64,000 bases of DNA from Pseudonocardia sp. N23 (GTDB lineage: Bacteria > Actinomycetota > Actinomycetes > Mycobacteriales > Pseudonocardiaceae). Each line of letters opens with the position of its first letter. Within the stretch, counting starts at the first letter, position 1. Under the pieces are notes generated by a model. The model was not told where the DNA came from. It saw only the letters and a program-made list of their open reading frames with translations, and made no database searches. Made by a program: the position numbers and the translations under genes. Shown in pieces: positions 8,000 through 17,100 of the stretch. The stretch lies in NCBI RefSeq assembly GCF_002583555.1, contig NZ_BEGX01000114.1, positions 215,689 to 279,688 of the forward strand, in the 5' to 3' direction.

Positions 8000-8938
8000 T
8001 CAGCGCTCGGCGACGCCCGCCTCGGCCGTCCCGTCGCCCGCGCGGGAGCCCTGGTCGACAACAGGTGCGGCATCGGGTCCGGCATCGGGGGCCGCGCGAC
8101 GCGGCACCACGACGATCCCGAGCAGCCCCTGTCCCGCGTGCGCGCCGATCACGGCACCGACCTCCGAGACCAGCAGCCGGGCCGCCGACGGCAGCCTCTC
8201 CCGCAGTCTCGCGGCGAGGTCCTCGGCCCGGGCCGCGGCGCCGAGGTGGTGCACCGCGAGGTCGGCCCCCTCCCCCGCCGCGGCGACGGCGAGGTCGAGA
8301 AGCCGTTGGGCCGCACGGGCACTGGTTCGCACCTTCTCCAGCGGCATGATCCTGCCCTCGGACAGGTGCAGGAGCGGCTTGACGGCGAGCGCGGTCCCGA
8401 AGAGCGCGGCGGCGGCGCCGATGCGGCCGCCACGGCGGAGCCGTTCGAGGTTGTCGACGGAGAAGAAGACGCGGCAGCGCGACGCCACGTCGGCGGCGGC
8501 GTCCTCGACGTCGGCACCGTCGGCGCCCGCGTCGGCGGCGTCGCAGGCGGCCAGGACGGCGTAACCGAGTCCCATGGCCACGGCGCGGGAGTCGACGATA
8601 CGGACGCGGTCGGGGCCGACCTCCTCGGCGGCGAGCCGTGCCGCGTCCCAGGTGCCGGAGAGCTCGCGGGAGAGGTGGACGGACACGACGCCGGTGGCAC
8701 CGGCGTCGAGGGCTTCGCGGTAGACGTCGACGAAGGCGGCGGGGGTGGGCCGGGAGGTGTGGACGGCGAGGGTCTTGTCGGCGAGCGCGGTGATGAGCTC
8801 GGCCGGGCCGATGTCGTCGCCGTCGCGGCCGCTGCGGTCGCCGAGCCGGACCTCGAGGGGGACGACGCGGATGCCGCGTTCGGCGGCGAGTCCGGCGGGG
8901 AGATAGGCGGTCGAGTCGGTGACGACGGCGACGGGCAC
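8000..8938 (-). CDS. DegV family fatty-acid-binding protein
   Basis: Residues VAVVTDSTAYLPAGL at the N-terminus, ALADKTLAVHTSRPTPAAF and GVVSVHLSRELSGTWDAA are DegV-family blocks. Members bind a single fatty acid, and in Firmicutes they feed fatty acids to the FakA kinase; the actinobacterial role is unclear. I chose the GTG at 8938 (MPVAVVTDSTAYL), giving 312 residues, because DegV proteins begin almost at this beta-strand. An in-frame start at 8977 would add 13 residues. The gene sits downstream of octT in the same direction, as in mycobacteria, and ends 212 bases before comEA. Confidence 0.88.
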   Translation of the reverse strand: MPVAVVTDSTAYLPAGLAAERGIRVVPLEVRLGDRSGRDGDDIGPAELITALADKTLAVHTSRPTPAAFVDVYREALDAGATGVVSVHLSRELSGTWDAARLAAEEVGPDRVRIVDSRAVAMGLGYAVLAACDAADAGADGADVEDAAADVASRCRVFFSVDNLERLRRGGRIGAAAALFGTALAVKPLLHLSEGRIMPLEKVRTSARAAQRLLDLAVAAAGEGADLAVHHLGAAARAEDLAARLRERLPSAARLLVSEVGAVIGAHAGQGLLGIVVVPRRAAPDAGPDAAPVVDQGSRAGDGTAEAGVAER

Positions 8939-9064
8939 GACGACGGACCCTAGCGCCTCGACCCCGTATCCGGACACATCCGGCGCAGCCCGGTCACGAG
9001 CGGCTGCCGAGCACGGTCACGAGCGACGGAGCCCAGCAGCTCACGGACGACGGCCCGGCACCCA

Positions 9065-9817
9065 CTACGGACGACGGCGCGACGAGTCCACAACGGACCC
9101 GACCAGCTCCGCCAGCGCCGCGCCGACCGCGGCATGCGCAGCCCAGCCCCAGTGCATGCCGTCGGGGTTGCCGTGACCGCCCCTGACGTGGTCACCGACG
9201 AGTGCGGGGACGTCGAGTACCCGGACCCCGGTCGCGGCCGCCCAGCGGCGCGTGGCGCGGTCGGCGGCGGAGCGGCCCGGGTGGACGCCGCCGTAGACCG
9301 CGGCCCGGTGCGGCGCGGGCAGGGTGGCGACGACGGGCACGTCCGGGCGCAGCGCGGTGACGGCGGCCCGGCACCGTTCCAGGTAGTCGACGGTGAGCCG
9401 CGGCGGGAGCGCGACAGGGCCGCCGCCCGGCAGCCTCGCTCCGGCTCGCGCGAGCCACGGCTGGGCCCGCAGGTAACCGTCACGGACCCGGTGGCGCAGC
9501 CGTTCGGGGCGCAGCACCGGGATGAGCTCACGCAGGGCGGTCGGCAGCGGCGACGGGAGGGCGTCCATGCCACCGACGCCGAGGACGAACGCGCGGGTGT
9601 GCGGCACGGCGGCCCAGACCCGGGGATCGTGGGTGAGCGCGTGCCAGGCGTGCCGGGCGGTCCAACCGGCCCCCGCGACGAGCTCGGTGCGGGCGCCGAG
9701 CGCGGCGGCGGCGACGTTGGGCCACAGCCGCGGGTCGTCGGCGGGCTCGGCGCGTTCGGGGCCGTGGAAGGCGAGCGAGTCGGCGATGACGAGCAGTGCC
9801 GACCCGCCCGTCGTCAC
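9065..9817 (-). CDS. octT: SGNH-fold acyltransferase, probable diglucosylglycerate octanoyltransferase
   Basis: The 250-residue protein has SGNH-hydrolase blocks: the nucleophile strand VIADSLAFHG near the N-terminus, a central VLGVGGMDAL and the C-terminal D-x-x-H dyad in GNPDGMHWG. Position and sequence match mycobacterial Rv2418c, described as the octanoyltransferase that acylates diglucosylglycerate, an early intermediate of methylglucose lipopolysaccharides. The GTG start overlaps the gpgP stop by 4 bases (GTGA at 9814-9817), coupling the acyltransferase to the preceding glucosyl-phosphoglycerate phosphatase. The specific substrate is inferred from synteny; the SGNH family call is firm. 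Confidence 0.8.
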   Translation of the reverse strand: MTTGGSALLVIADSLAFHGPERAEPADDPRLWPNVAAAALGARTELVAGAGWTARHAWHALTHDPRVWAAVPHTRAFVLGVGGMDALPSPLPTALRELIPVLRPERLRHRVRDGYLRAQPWLARAGARLPGGGPVALPPRLTVDYLERCRAAVTALRPDVPVVATLPAPHRAAVYGGVHPGRSAADRATRRWAAATGVRVLDVPALVGDHVRGGHGNPDGMHWGWAAHAAVGAALAELVGSVVDSSRRRP

Positions 9818-10440
9818 TGGCTGAAGCCCATGTTGTAGCCGGTGAGGCGCCACATGGTGTGGCCGGGGCGGCGGGTGAGGACGGCCCAGCGGGCGTTGCC
9901 CATGCCGCCGACGGAGGGCCACACCGAGTGCGGCAGGGCGAGCAGCCCGGACACCATGCCGGCGATGACGCCGCTGTGGGCGACGAGCAGGGCGGTGACG
10001 TCGGTGCTGTCGTCGGCGAACTCGAGGTCGAGCTCCTCGACGACGGGCACGGAGCGGGCGACGACCTCGATGCGGGTCTCGCCGGAGGGCGGGCGCCACG
10101 CAGGGTCGGACCGCCACGCGGCGATGGAGCCGGGGCTGTCGCGTTCGATGTCGACGATGGCCCGGCCGCCCCAGTCGCCGAGGTCGGTCTCACGGAGCCG
10201 GGCGTCGTGCGCGACGGGGATGCCGGTGACGGCGGAGACCTCGGCGGCGGTGTCGGCCGCCCGGGTGAGGTCGGAGCTGAGCAGCCGGGTGGGTTTGAAC
10301 CGGGCGAGCTCGGGCGCCGCCTCGCGGGCCTGGGCGAGGCCCGCGGCGGTGAGTCGGGAGTCGACGTGGCCCTGCATGCGGCCGTCGACGTTGTAGTCGG
10401 TCTGCCCGTGCCGCAGCAGGACGACCCTGCGCAGGCTCAT
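9814..10440 (-). CDS. gpgP: histidine phosphatase, probable glucosyl-3-phosphoglycerate phosphatase
   Basis: The 208-residue protein starts MSLRRVVLLRHGQTDYN, with the phosphohistidine motif RHG (residues 10-12). It has a second basic site SSDLTRAADTA, the acid-site region RETDLGDWGGR and the second histidine in VAHSGVIAGM. This is the phosphoglycerate-mutase-like superfamily. It sits between rsfS and octT, the place of mycobacterial GpgP (Rv2419c), which removes phosphate from glucosyl-3-phosphoglycerate on the way to glucosylglycerate. It overlaps rsfS by 4 bases. A broader phosphatase role is possible, since family specificity is hard to read from motifs alone. Confidence 0.85.
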   Translation of the reverse strand: MSLRRVVLLRHGQTDYNVDGRMQGHVDSRLTAAGLAQAREAAPELARFKPTRLLSSDLTRAADTAAEVSAVTGIPVAHDARLRETDLGDWGGRAIVDIERDSPGSIAAWRSDPAWRPPSGETRIEVVARSVPVVEELDLEFADDSTDVTALLVAHSGVIAGMVSGLLALPHSVWPSVGGMGNARWAVLTRRPGHTMWRLTGYNMGFSQ

Positions 10441-10835
10441 CCGGCCGCGCCGGCGGAGTCGTCGTCGGGCTCCACGCGCGCCTCCGGGAAGTCGAGGACC
10501 GGGCAGTCCTTCCAGAGCCGGTCGAGGCCGTAGAAGCCGCGTTCCTCGGTGTGCTGCACGTGGACGACGATGTCGGTGAAGTCGAGCAGCACCCATCGGC
10601 CCTCGCGGGTGCCCTCGCGCCGCGTCGGCTTGACGCCGTGCGCGCGCAGCTTCTCCTCGACGCCGTCGACGATCGCCGAGACCTGGCGCTCGTTGGGCGC
10701 GGAGGCGAGCACGAAGCAGTCGGTGATGACGAGCTGCTCGGAGACGTCGAGTACCAGGATGTCCACGGCCTTCTTGTCCGCGGCCGCGGCTACTGCCACG
10801 CGTGCCATCTCGATCGCCTGATCGGTCGCCGTCAC
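10437..10835 (-). CDS. rsfS: ribosome silencing factor RsfS/RsfA
   Basis: The 132-residue protein is of family length and carries the RsfS core VLDVSEQLVITDCFVLASAPNERQV, then REGTREGRWVLLDFTDIVVHVQ and FYGLDRLWKDCP. RsfS binds ribosomal protein L14 on the large subunit and blocks joining of the subunits when nutrients are short. It lies 75 bases downstream of nadD and overlaps gpgP by 4 bases, forming nadD-rsfS-gpgP-octT. The nadD-rsfS pairing is widely conserved. The C-terminal 15 residues are acidic and variable. Confidence 0.95.
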   Translation of the reverse strand: MTATDQAIEMARVAVAAAADKKAVDILVLDVSEQLVITDCFVLASAPNERQVSAIVDGVEEKLRAHGVKPTRREGTREGRWVLLDFTDIVVHVQHTEERGFYGLDRLWKDCPVLDFPEARVEPDDDSAGAAG

Positions 10836-10910
10836 GGTTCCCCTTCCCGCGCGGCCCGGGGATCGGGACGGCGCGACACCGACGATTGTCCCAGGACGGG
10901 TGCGGCGCCC

Positions 10911-11531
10911 TCAGCTGGGCCGGTCGGGGGCCTTCCGGTAGAGCGACCGCTTCGAGATGTACTGCACGACACCGTCGGGGACGAGGTACCAGACGGGGTG
11001 GCCCTCGGCGACCCGGCGGCGGCAGTCGGTGGACGAGATCGCCATGGCCGGGACCTCGACGAGAGAGACCGACCCGTCGGGCAGGTGCTCCGCGTCGAGC
11101 TCGTATCCGGGCCGGGTGACGCCGATGAAGTGAGCGTTCTCGAACAGCTCGTCGAGCTTGCGCCAGGACAGGATCTGCTCGAGCGCGTCGGCGCCGGTGA
11201 TGAAGAACAGCTGCGCGTCGGGGTTGAGGGTGCGCAGGTCGCGCAGGGTGTCGGCGGTGTAGGTGGGGCCGCCGCGGTCGATGTCGACGCGGCTGACGGA
11301 GAACCGCGGGTTGGACGCGGTGGCGATGACCGTCATGAGGTAGCGGTCCTCGGCCGGGCTGACCTCCTCGGCCGTCTTCTGCCAGGGCTGGCCGGTGGGG
11401 ACGAAGACGACCTCGTCGAGCTCGAAGCGGTCGGCGACCTCGCTGGCCGCGACGAGGTGCCCGTGGTGGATCGGGTCGAACGTCCCGCCCATCACACCGA
11501 TCCTGCGTCCACCACCGGTCCCGGGCTGCAT
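10911..11531 (-). CDS. nadD: nicotinate-nucleotide adenylyltransferase
   Basis: The 206-residue enzyme transfers AMP from ATP to nicotinate mononucleotide in NAD biosynthesis. The nucleotidyltransferase signature [11 protein letters not shown] is at residues 15-25, and the late [10 protein letters not shown] block supplies the second ATP-binding motif (family ISxT). [10 protein letters not shown] and [11 protein letters not shown] are further NadD blocks. The ATG codes [17 protein letters not shown] 75-base gap separates it from rsfS downstream, and 29 bases separate it from the upstream AlkB-like gene in the same direction. Confidence 0.96.
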   Translation of the reverse strand: MQPGTGGGRRIGVMGGTFDPIHHGHLVAASEVADRFELDEVVFVPTGQPWQKTAEEVSPAEDRYLMTVIATASNPRFSVSRVDIDRGGPTYTADTLRDLRTLNPDAQLFFITGADALEQILSWRKLDELFENAHFIGVTRPGYELDAEHLPDGSVSLVEVPAMAISSTDCRRRVAEGHPVWYLVPDGVVQYISKRSLYRKAPDRPS

Positions 11532-11560
11532 CGGCGCAGCTTAGACAACGTCCGGGGCGA

Positions 11561-12181
11561 TCATCGCGGGTAGGCGTGCCGGAACTGGACGCTGATCCGG
11601 GGTGGCGCGGTGCGGACCTTGGGGACGCTGTGCCGGCGGGTGCGCTGGCAGGTCCCGCCCATGACGAGCAGGTCGCCCGGGCCGGGCAGGAAACCGACGC
11701 CGGGCCCGCCATCGGTGGGTCGCAGCCGGAAGGGGCGTGGGGCGCCGAGGGAGACGAGCGCGACGACGGCTTCGGGCAGTTCGCGGGCGACGCGGTCGCC
11801 GTGCCAGGCGACACTGTCGGCGCCGTCGCGGTACAGGTTGGCCCCGACCTGCGTGAACTCGACGCCGTAGCGGCGGCTCAGGACGTCCGCGAGCCCGGCG
11901 AGCGCGGCCGGGGCGTCCTCGAGCCTCCAGCGGTGGGTGAGCCGGGGTTCGGCGACCATCCGGTCGTACATCCGGACGGTCCGCCCCGACCACGGCGTCT
12001 CGGCGAGGAGGGTGGCGAACAACCGGTCGGCCCCGCGCAGCCACCCGGACCCGTGGTCGACCCAGGCGCCGTCGCCGAGGTCGTGGCGGCGCACTGTCCC
12101 GAAGCCGCGGTCGACGTCGGGGTCGGGCCCGGGTCCGGTGTCGTCGAGCAGCGACGGCTGCCAGGCGAGGTCGATGACCAT
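11561..12181 (-). CDS. AlkB-like 2-oxoglutarate/Fe(II) dioxygenase under an SOS box
   Basis: The 206-residue protein has the Fe(II) ligands H127 and D129 (WHGDRV) and a distal H184 (RRHSVPKV). R195 in PPRISVQFR would bind 2-oxoglutarate. RWRLEDAP and VGANLYRDGADSVAWHGD match AlkB-family proteins, which oxidatively remove alkyl groups from DNA or RNA bases. The ATG at 12181 is preferred over a GTG at 12190, because a TACCGT -10-like element would place transcription initiation almost at the ATG (leaderless). A LexA-type palindrome lies at 12202-12217, only 20 bases upstream, so DNA-damage induction is likely. The family is firm; the exact substrate is unknown. Confidence 0.88.
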   Translation of the reverse strand: MVIDLAWQPSLLDDTGPGPDPDVDRGFGTVRRHDLGDGAWVDHGSGWLRGADRLFATLLAETPWSGRTVRMYDRMVAEPRLTHRWRLEDAPAALAGLADVLSRRYGVEFTQVGANLYRDGADSVAWHGDRVARELPEAVVALVSLGAPRPFRLRPTDGGPGVGFLPGPGDLLVMGGTCQRTRRHSVPKVRTAPPRISVQFRHAYPR

Positions 12182-12201
12182 GCCGGACACGGTACACGTC
12201 T

Positions 12202-12217
12202 TCGAACGTAAGTTCGA
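12202..12217. promoter_or_regulatory. LexA/SOS box
   Basis: TCGAAC-GTAA-GTTCGA has perfect 6-base arms and matches the actinobacterial SOS box as I remember it (TCGAAC-N4-GTTCGA). It lies between the TetR-gene stop (12226) and the AlkB-like start (12181). It covers the expected -35 position of a leaderless promoter for the dioxygenase, so bound LexA would block initiation. Confidence 0.8.
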
Positions 12218-12225
12218 ACGAATCG

Positions 12226-12786
12226 TCAGGAGGGCTGGCCGAGGGCCGACGCGAGGAAGGTGAGCTCGCGGCGCATGGCAGCGGCGTCGGCGTCGTCGTG
12301 GCGGGCGACGGAGTGCCGGTAGCTCACGGCTGCGGCGAGGAGGTGCGCGGCGCTGTCGACGTCGGCGCCGCAGCGCGGGAGGGCGGCGACGATGACGTCG
12401 CGGATCTGGTGGACGAGCAGGTCGAAGCGGGTGCGCAGCGCATCGAGGACTGCGGGGTGGGTGTCGGCCTCACGCCAGAGCAGGTGCGACAGCAGGGCGG
12501 ACGAGTCGAGGGAGGCGTCGAGAGCGTCGACGAGGCGGTTCAGGCTCTCGGTGACGTCACCGGCGACGACGACGGCCGCCGGGTCGACCCGCTCGTCGGG
12601 TAGCCGCTCGACGAGGGCTTCGAGCAGGTCGGGCTTGCGCGCGAAGTAGTAGTGCACGAGTCCCTTGGGCACGCCCGCGCGGTCGGCGATCCTCGACGTG
12701 GGGGTGGCCTCGAAGCCGGCCTCGGCGAACAGGGTCTCGGCGGCATCGAGGATCCGCTCGCGGGCGGGCCGCGCGTCGTCGGTCAT
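12226..12786 (-). CDS. TetR-family transcriptional regulator
   Basis: The 186-residue protein has a typical N-terminal TetR helix-turn-helix: RERILDAAETLFAEAGFEATPTSRIADRAGVPKGLVHYYFARK (residues about 9-51). The C-terminal ligand domain is not diagnostic. It lies downstream of the SPW-repeat gene and upstream of the AlkB-like gene, all on one strand. A 14-bp palindrome of TetR-operator type overlaps the promoter region of the SPW gene at 13308-13321, so this protein may control that promoter. The ligand is unknown. Confidence 0.9.
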   Translation of the reverse strand: MTDDARPARERILDAAETLFAEAGFEATPTSRIADRAGVPKGLVHYYFARKPDLLEALVERLPDERVDPAAVVVAGDVTESLNRLVDALDASLDSSALLSHLLWREADTHPAVLDALRTRFDLLVHQIRDVIVAALPRCGADVDSAAHLLAAAVSYRHSVARHDDADAAAMRRELTFLASALGQPS

Positions 12787-12856
12787 CCGGTCATTCCCGC
12801 CTCGTGGTCGGCCGTGCGTCAGAAATCAGGTGGTCGCAGATCAGGACGCACGCAGC

Positions 12857-12880
12857 GGCCGCGACCCCGGGGTCGCGGCC
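12857..12880. terminator. perfect inverted repeat between SPW and tetR genes
   Basis: GGCCGCGACCCC is followed directly by its complement GGGGTCGCGGCC, a 24-bp perfect palindrome 18 bases beyond the SPW-gene stop and before the tetR start. It can form a very stable hairpin with a few central bases looped out and would terminate or weaken read-through from the SPW gene. A protein-binding palindrome is an alternative. Confidence 0.6.
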
Positions 12881-12898
12881 GTCGCTACCACTGAATGG

Positions 12899-13261
12899 TC
12901 AGTGCTGCGCGGTGAGCCCGCCGTGACTGTGCTGAGCTGCCGGGATCGCGGTGAGTCCGACCACGACGGCGAGCACGCCGGCGACCCAGGACGTCCACGA
13001 CGCCCCGAGGAGGTCGCTGTACCCGAGCACCCACGGCGAGATGAACAGCAGCACACCCAGGACGGCGTGGACGTACTCACTCGCGACGGATCCCGGCGCG
13101 CCGAGCGACCAGAGGCCGCTCACCGCGAGGAGGACCCCGAGGACCACGAGTGCCCACACGGCCGCGGAGTCGACGCTGAGGACCAGCGGCGAGAGTGCCG
13201 CCAGAACGCCTATCACCACTGCTGCCCAGTCCTGCCAGCGTTGCCATGACCTGGTGGTCAT
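12899..13261 (-). CDS. SPW-repeat integral membrane protein
   Basis: The 120-residue protein has four hydrophobic helices and two SPW-type motifs, LSPLVL (first repeat, degenerate) and ISPWVLGY (second repeat), each followed by a helix pair. Members are small membrane proteins of unknown function, common in actinobacteria. The ATG at 13261 is chosen because AAGAAGG lies 8-9 bases upstream; a GTG at 13270 would leave no room for it. The gene is first in the SPW-tetR-AlkB direction and has a candidate operator upstream. Confidence 0.8.
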   Translation of the reverse strand: MTTRSWQRWQDWAAVVIGVLAALSPLVLSVDSAAVWALVVLGVLLAVSGLWSLGAPGSVASEYVHAVLGVLLFISPWVLGYSDLLGASWTSWVAGVLAVVVGLTAIPAAQHSHGGLTAQH

Positions 13262-13307
13262 AGCGATCACCTTCTTTCCTGACGATGTCCTGAGTCTGCG
13301 CCTTGAC

Positions 13308-13321
13308 TGACCGGCCGGTCA
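13308..13321. promoter_or_regulatory. 14-bp palindrome, candidate TetR operator
   Basis: TGACCGGCCGGTCA is a perfect palindrome of the kind TetR-family dimers bind. It overlaps TTGACC on the minus strand (13322-13317), a good -35 for the SPW gene 47 bases downstream. The tetR gene two positions into the same run is the nearest candidate binder. The link is inference. Confidence 0.6.
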
Positions 13322-13439
13322 AGAACCGTGGCTGTCTGGTGGATCACCGGCAAGTGGGGAACAAGTCGGCCGCAAGTGGGGCGTCGCATCCTCGTCGTGT
13401 CAGCAAGCGACACGACCGCACGAAGGACCGGAGAGACCG

Positions 13440-14111
13440 ATGACCGCCGCCACCGCGAGCACCCCCGACCTGCTCGGACTGCGACTCCTGCACCGCGCGA
13501 TGCGCGCCGAGCTGCACCGCACGACCGCGATGGCCGAGCAGCTCGCCGACGTCCGTACCGGGTGCTCGCCCCGGCGCGCCAAGGCGATCGACAAGTGGGT
13601 GCGCGACCTGTGCGCCGAGATCCACCACCACCACACCGCCGAGGACCTCGACGCGTGGCCGGTCATCGCGGCCCGGGCCGGTGCCGCCGTCGACCTCACC
13701 GAGCTCTCCGACGACCACGCCGCCCTCGACCCGCTGCTCGACCGGCTGCGCGCCGCGTCCCACGCCCTGGCCACCGGCCGCCGCGAGGAGCAGCCCGCAC
13801 TGGCCTCGGAGCTGGCCGCGGCACTGCGCGTCATCCGTGACGAGCTCGACGAGCACATCGAGGACGAGGAGCGCGACGTCTTCCCCGTCATCGAACGCTA
13901 CGTCCCGGCGCAGGAGTGGAAGGCCGTCGAGGCCGCCGTGCAGAAGCGCAAGGGCGGCCCGGGGATCGCGTTCCAGGTGCCGCGGATCGTCGCCGCCACC
14001 ACGCCCGAGGAGATGACGGCGATGCGCAAGGTCGCCGGTCCGGTGCTCGTCGCCCTGCTCGCCGTGATCACCCCGGCCTACAACCGCCGGGTCCGGCTCG
14101 TCTTCGGGTGA
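13440..14111 (+). CDS. hemerythrin HHE-domain protein
   Basis: The 223-residue protein has histidines spaced as in HHE proteins: LLHRAMRAELHR, EIHHHHTAEDLDAWP, LSDDHAALD and ELDEHIEDEERDVFPVIE. This implies a four-helix bundle with a di-iron site that could bind oxygen, nitric oxide or peroxide. The C-terminal ~50 residues include MRKVAGPVLVALLAVITPAYNRR, a hydrophobic stretch that may associate with the membrane. GGAGAGACCG precedes the ATG. It diverges from the SPW gene and ends 3 bases before the convergent SARP-type regulator, so the 3' ends nearly touch. Role in stress sensing or O2/NO handling is inference. Confidence 0.85.
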   Translation: MTAATASTPDLLGLRLLHRAMRAELHRTTAMAEQLADVRTGCSPRRAKAIDKWVRDLCAEIHHHHTAEDLDAWPVIAARAGAAVDLTELSDDHAALDPLLDRLRAASHALATGRREEQPALASELAAALRVIRDELDEHIEDEERDVFPVIERYVPAQEWKAVEAAVQKRKGGPGIAFQVPRIVAATTPEEMTAMRKVAGPVLVALLAVITPAYNRRVRLVFG

Positions 14112-14114
14112 GCC

Positions 14115-17100
14115 TCAGGACAGCTGCGACTCGGCGCGCGCCACCCAGTGCTGCGCACCGAGGCCCCGGGCCAGCGCCGCGGCGGCACGGAAGTGGTCGT
14201 CGGCGGGCAGGTCGAGCAGTCGCGCGAGGCGGCCGAGCGTCTCGTCGACGGGTCCGAGGCTGACCGTCCCGCTGGAGAGCCCGGCGAGTGTCCCGGCCCA
14301 GGGGCGCAACGCGTCGTAGCACTCGGCGGCGACGTCGCGGTCGCCGAGCGCGACGGCGACCTCCGACCGCATCGCCATCCCGAGCTGCCAGTAGTAGGTA
14401 CGACGCTGCGGGACGTCGGGCCGCCACACCTCCCGGGCCCGCGCGAGGTCGCCGGCCAGCACCAGGGCCAGCGCGTACGACTCGGCCGCCTCGACGGGAG
14501 CCCGGTCGTGCACCGTCGCGAACACGGCGACCAGCTGTTCACCGATGGTCCCCCGGGCGTGGGCGACGGCGAGCCCGCCGAGGACCGCGATCAGCCCGGC
14601 GTTGGTGACCCCGCCTGCCTCGAGCCGTGCACCGATCTCGGCGTAGGCCGCTTCTGAGGCGTCGAACTCGCCGGCCACGAGCGCCCGCAGCGCCGCGAAG
14701 ATGGCCGACCAGCCGAGGGTGAACCCGAGCTGCCCGCCCGGTGCGGCGGCGACGGCGGCGTCGACATGCCGTTGTGCTGCGTCGAGATCCCGTTCCGACG
14801 CAGCATCCATGAACAGCAGGTGCAGTCCCTGGGCGCGGTAGCCGGGCAGGCCCGCGCGCTCGCCGAGCTCGACCAGCTCGGTGCCGACGCCCTTCATCTC
14901 GTGCCACAGGTCCGGCCCGAAGATCGCGTAGAAGCGGGCGTTGAGCGCGAGGCAGCGCAGGGCGGGGTCGGTGCCGTCACCGGAGGTCAGCGCGAGCGCC
15001 TCCGCGGTCAGCTCGCGGACGCGTTCCTCCTGCTCCCCCTCGATCTCGAACACCAGCGAGGTGAGCAGCCGGACCCGGTCGGCGGTGTCGCCGGCGGGCG
15101 TCCGCTCGAGGAGCCGTTCGAGGACCTCCACGAGCCGGGTGTCGACGGTGTTGTCCGCGCGCAGTGTCCACGACACGGGGGCGTCGTAGCAGGTCACGAC
15201 CCGTGTCAACGTGGTGTCGGCGACCGGCGACCCGGCGAGTGCGAGGTCGAGCGCCTCGGCCCGGCGGCTCACGGCGGGCCCCGTCGCGCCCGACTGCGCC
15301 AGCGCGGACACGTGCGCGCACAACACGTCCAGCCGCGCCCCACGATCGAGCCCCGCGCGGTCGAACCGGTCGGCGACGGCGGCCCACAACCCCGCCGCCT
15401 GACGGTGGGCGCCGGCGGCCGCGGCGGCGCGCGCGGCGTCGGAGGCCAGGACGACGGCGCGGCCCGCGTCGACCGCCGCGCCCGCGGCGAGCGCGTGGTG
15501 GGCCAGCGCGCTGCGGTCGTCGGGCCGAACAGCGGACACGGCTTCCAGCGCCGCTGCGTGCGCCCGCGTCCGACGCAGCCGTGGCATGTCCTCGTAGAGC
15601 GTGTCGCGCACCAGGACGTGGGCGAACCGCACACTGGTGGGGTCGGGCTCGGTGAGCAGCCCCGACATGACGCCCAGCTCCAGAGCGTCGAGCGTCTCGT
15701 CCTCGCCCGCGTCGCCGACCAGGGCGAGCAGGGTGTCGACGTCGACGTCGCGGCCCAGCACCGCGGCCTGACGCAGCACCGTGCGTGCCGGGGCGGGCAG
15801 CCGGGCGAGCCTGCGGCGCAGTACGTCGCCGACCCCGGCGGGAACGGCGGTCGCGGCGGTACCCCAGCCCTCGGCAGCGGCCAGCCGCGCGGTCTCGCGG
15901 ACGAACAGCGGGTTGCCGTCGGTGCGGTCGGCGACGCGGGTGACCTGCTCGTCGGTCAGCTCGCCGGAACCGTTGCGGCGCAAAAGCTCCACGATGGAGG
16001 CACGGTCGAGGCCGGTGAGCTCGATCCGGTCGCCGATCGGCCCGGCCAGCGCGGCGAAGGTGGCGGCCAGGTCCTCGCCCGCCTCCGCGGGGCGCAGCGT
16101 CGTCACGACGAGGAGCCGATGTCCCGCAAGGCCTCCCGCGACGGTGCGCAGCAGCTGCAGCGACTCGCCGTCGGCACGATGGAGGTCCTCCAGCACGACG
16201 AGGACGGGCGCGGCGCCGGCGTGCGAGGCGAGCAGGTCGGCGACGGCCGTCGCCAGCCAGAAGGTGCGGTCGGGCGTGATGGGGCCGGCGTCGAGCAGCG
16301 GAGCCAGGCGCTCGGCCAGGTCGGGGGCGGGCGGGTGCGCCGCGGTCAGGGCGGTGACGATCTCGCGCCACGGCCAGCCCGGCGGCGCGCCCTCGGCCTC
16401 CGGGCAGCGGCCGACGACGGTCTCCCAGCCGCCGGCGGCGAGCTCCGCGCGGAAACCCTCGACCAGCGTGGACTTGCCGACGCCTGCGTCGGCCGACACG
16501 AGCACGACCTGGGGCCCCGGGGTCCCGGCCCGTGCGGCGGCCGCCCGGAGCCGGTCGAGCTCGACATCGCGACCGAGCAGCAGGGGCGGGTCGACGACCG
16601 GGACGGCCTGGACGGGCGGTGCCGGCGGCGCGACGGGCGCGGCCGTGGCGGCACCCAGGTGCGGCGCCTGGGCGAGCACGTCGCGCTCGAGCTCCCGCAG
16701 TGCCGGTCCGGGGTCGACGCCGAGCTCGTCGGCCAGCCTGCGGCGGGCCCCGGCGAGCGTGGCGAGCGCGTCGGCCTGGCGCCCGGCCCGGTAGAGCGCG
16801 AGCGCCAGCAGCCGCACCGCCGGTTCCCGCAGCGGATGGTCGCGGACGTGCCGGTCGAGGTCCGGGACGACCGCCGCGTCCTCCCCCGTCGCGAGCCGGG
16901 CCTCGGCGAGGCGTTCCACGGCGTGCAGCCGCAGCTCCGCGAGCCGGGCGGCCTCGGGCGCGGCCCACGGCTCGTCGGCGAACTCGGCGTAGGCCGGCCC
17001 GCTCCAGCAGTCGAGGGCGGCCCGCAGCGGCGCGATCGCGGCGGCCGGCGGCAGCGCGGCGGCGTCGTGGAGGAGGCGGGCGGCGCGGCGGGCGTCGAGG

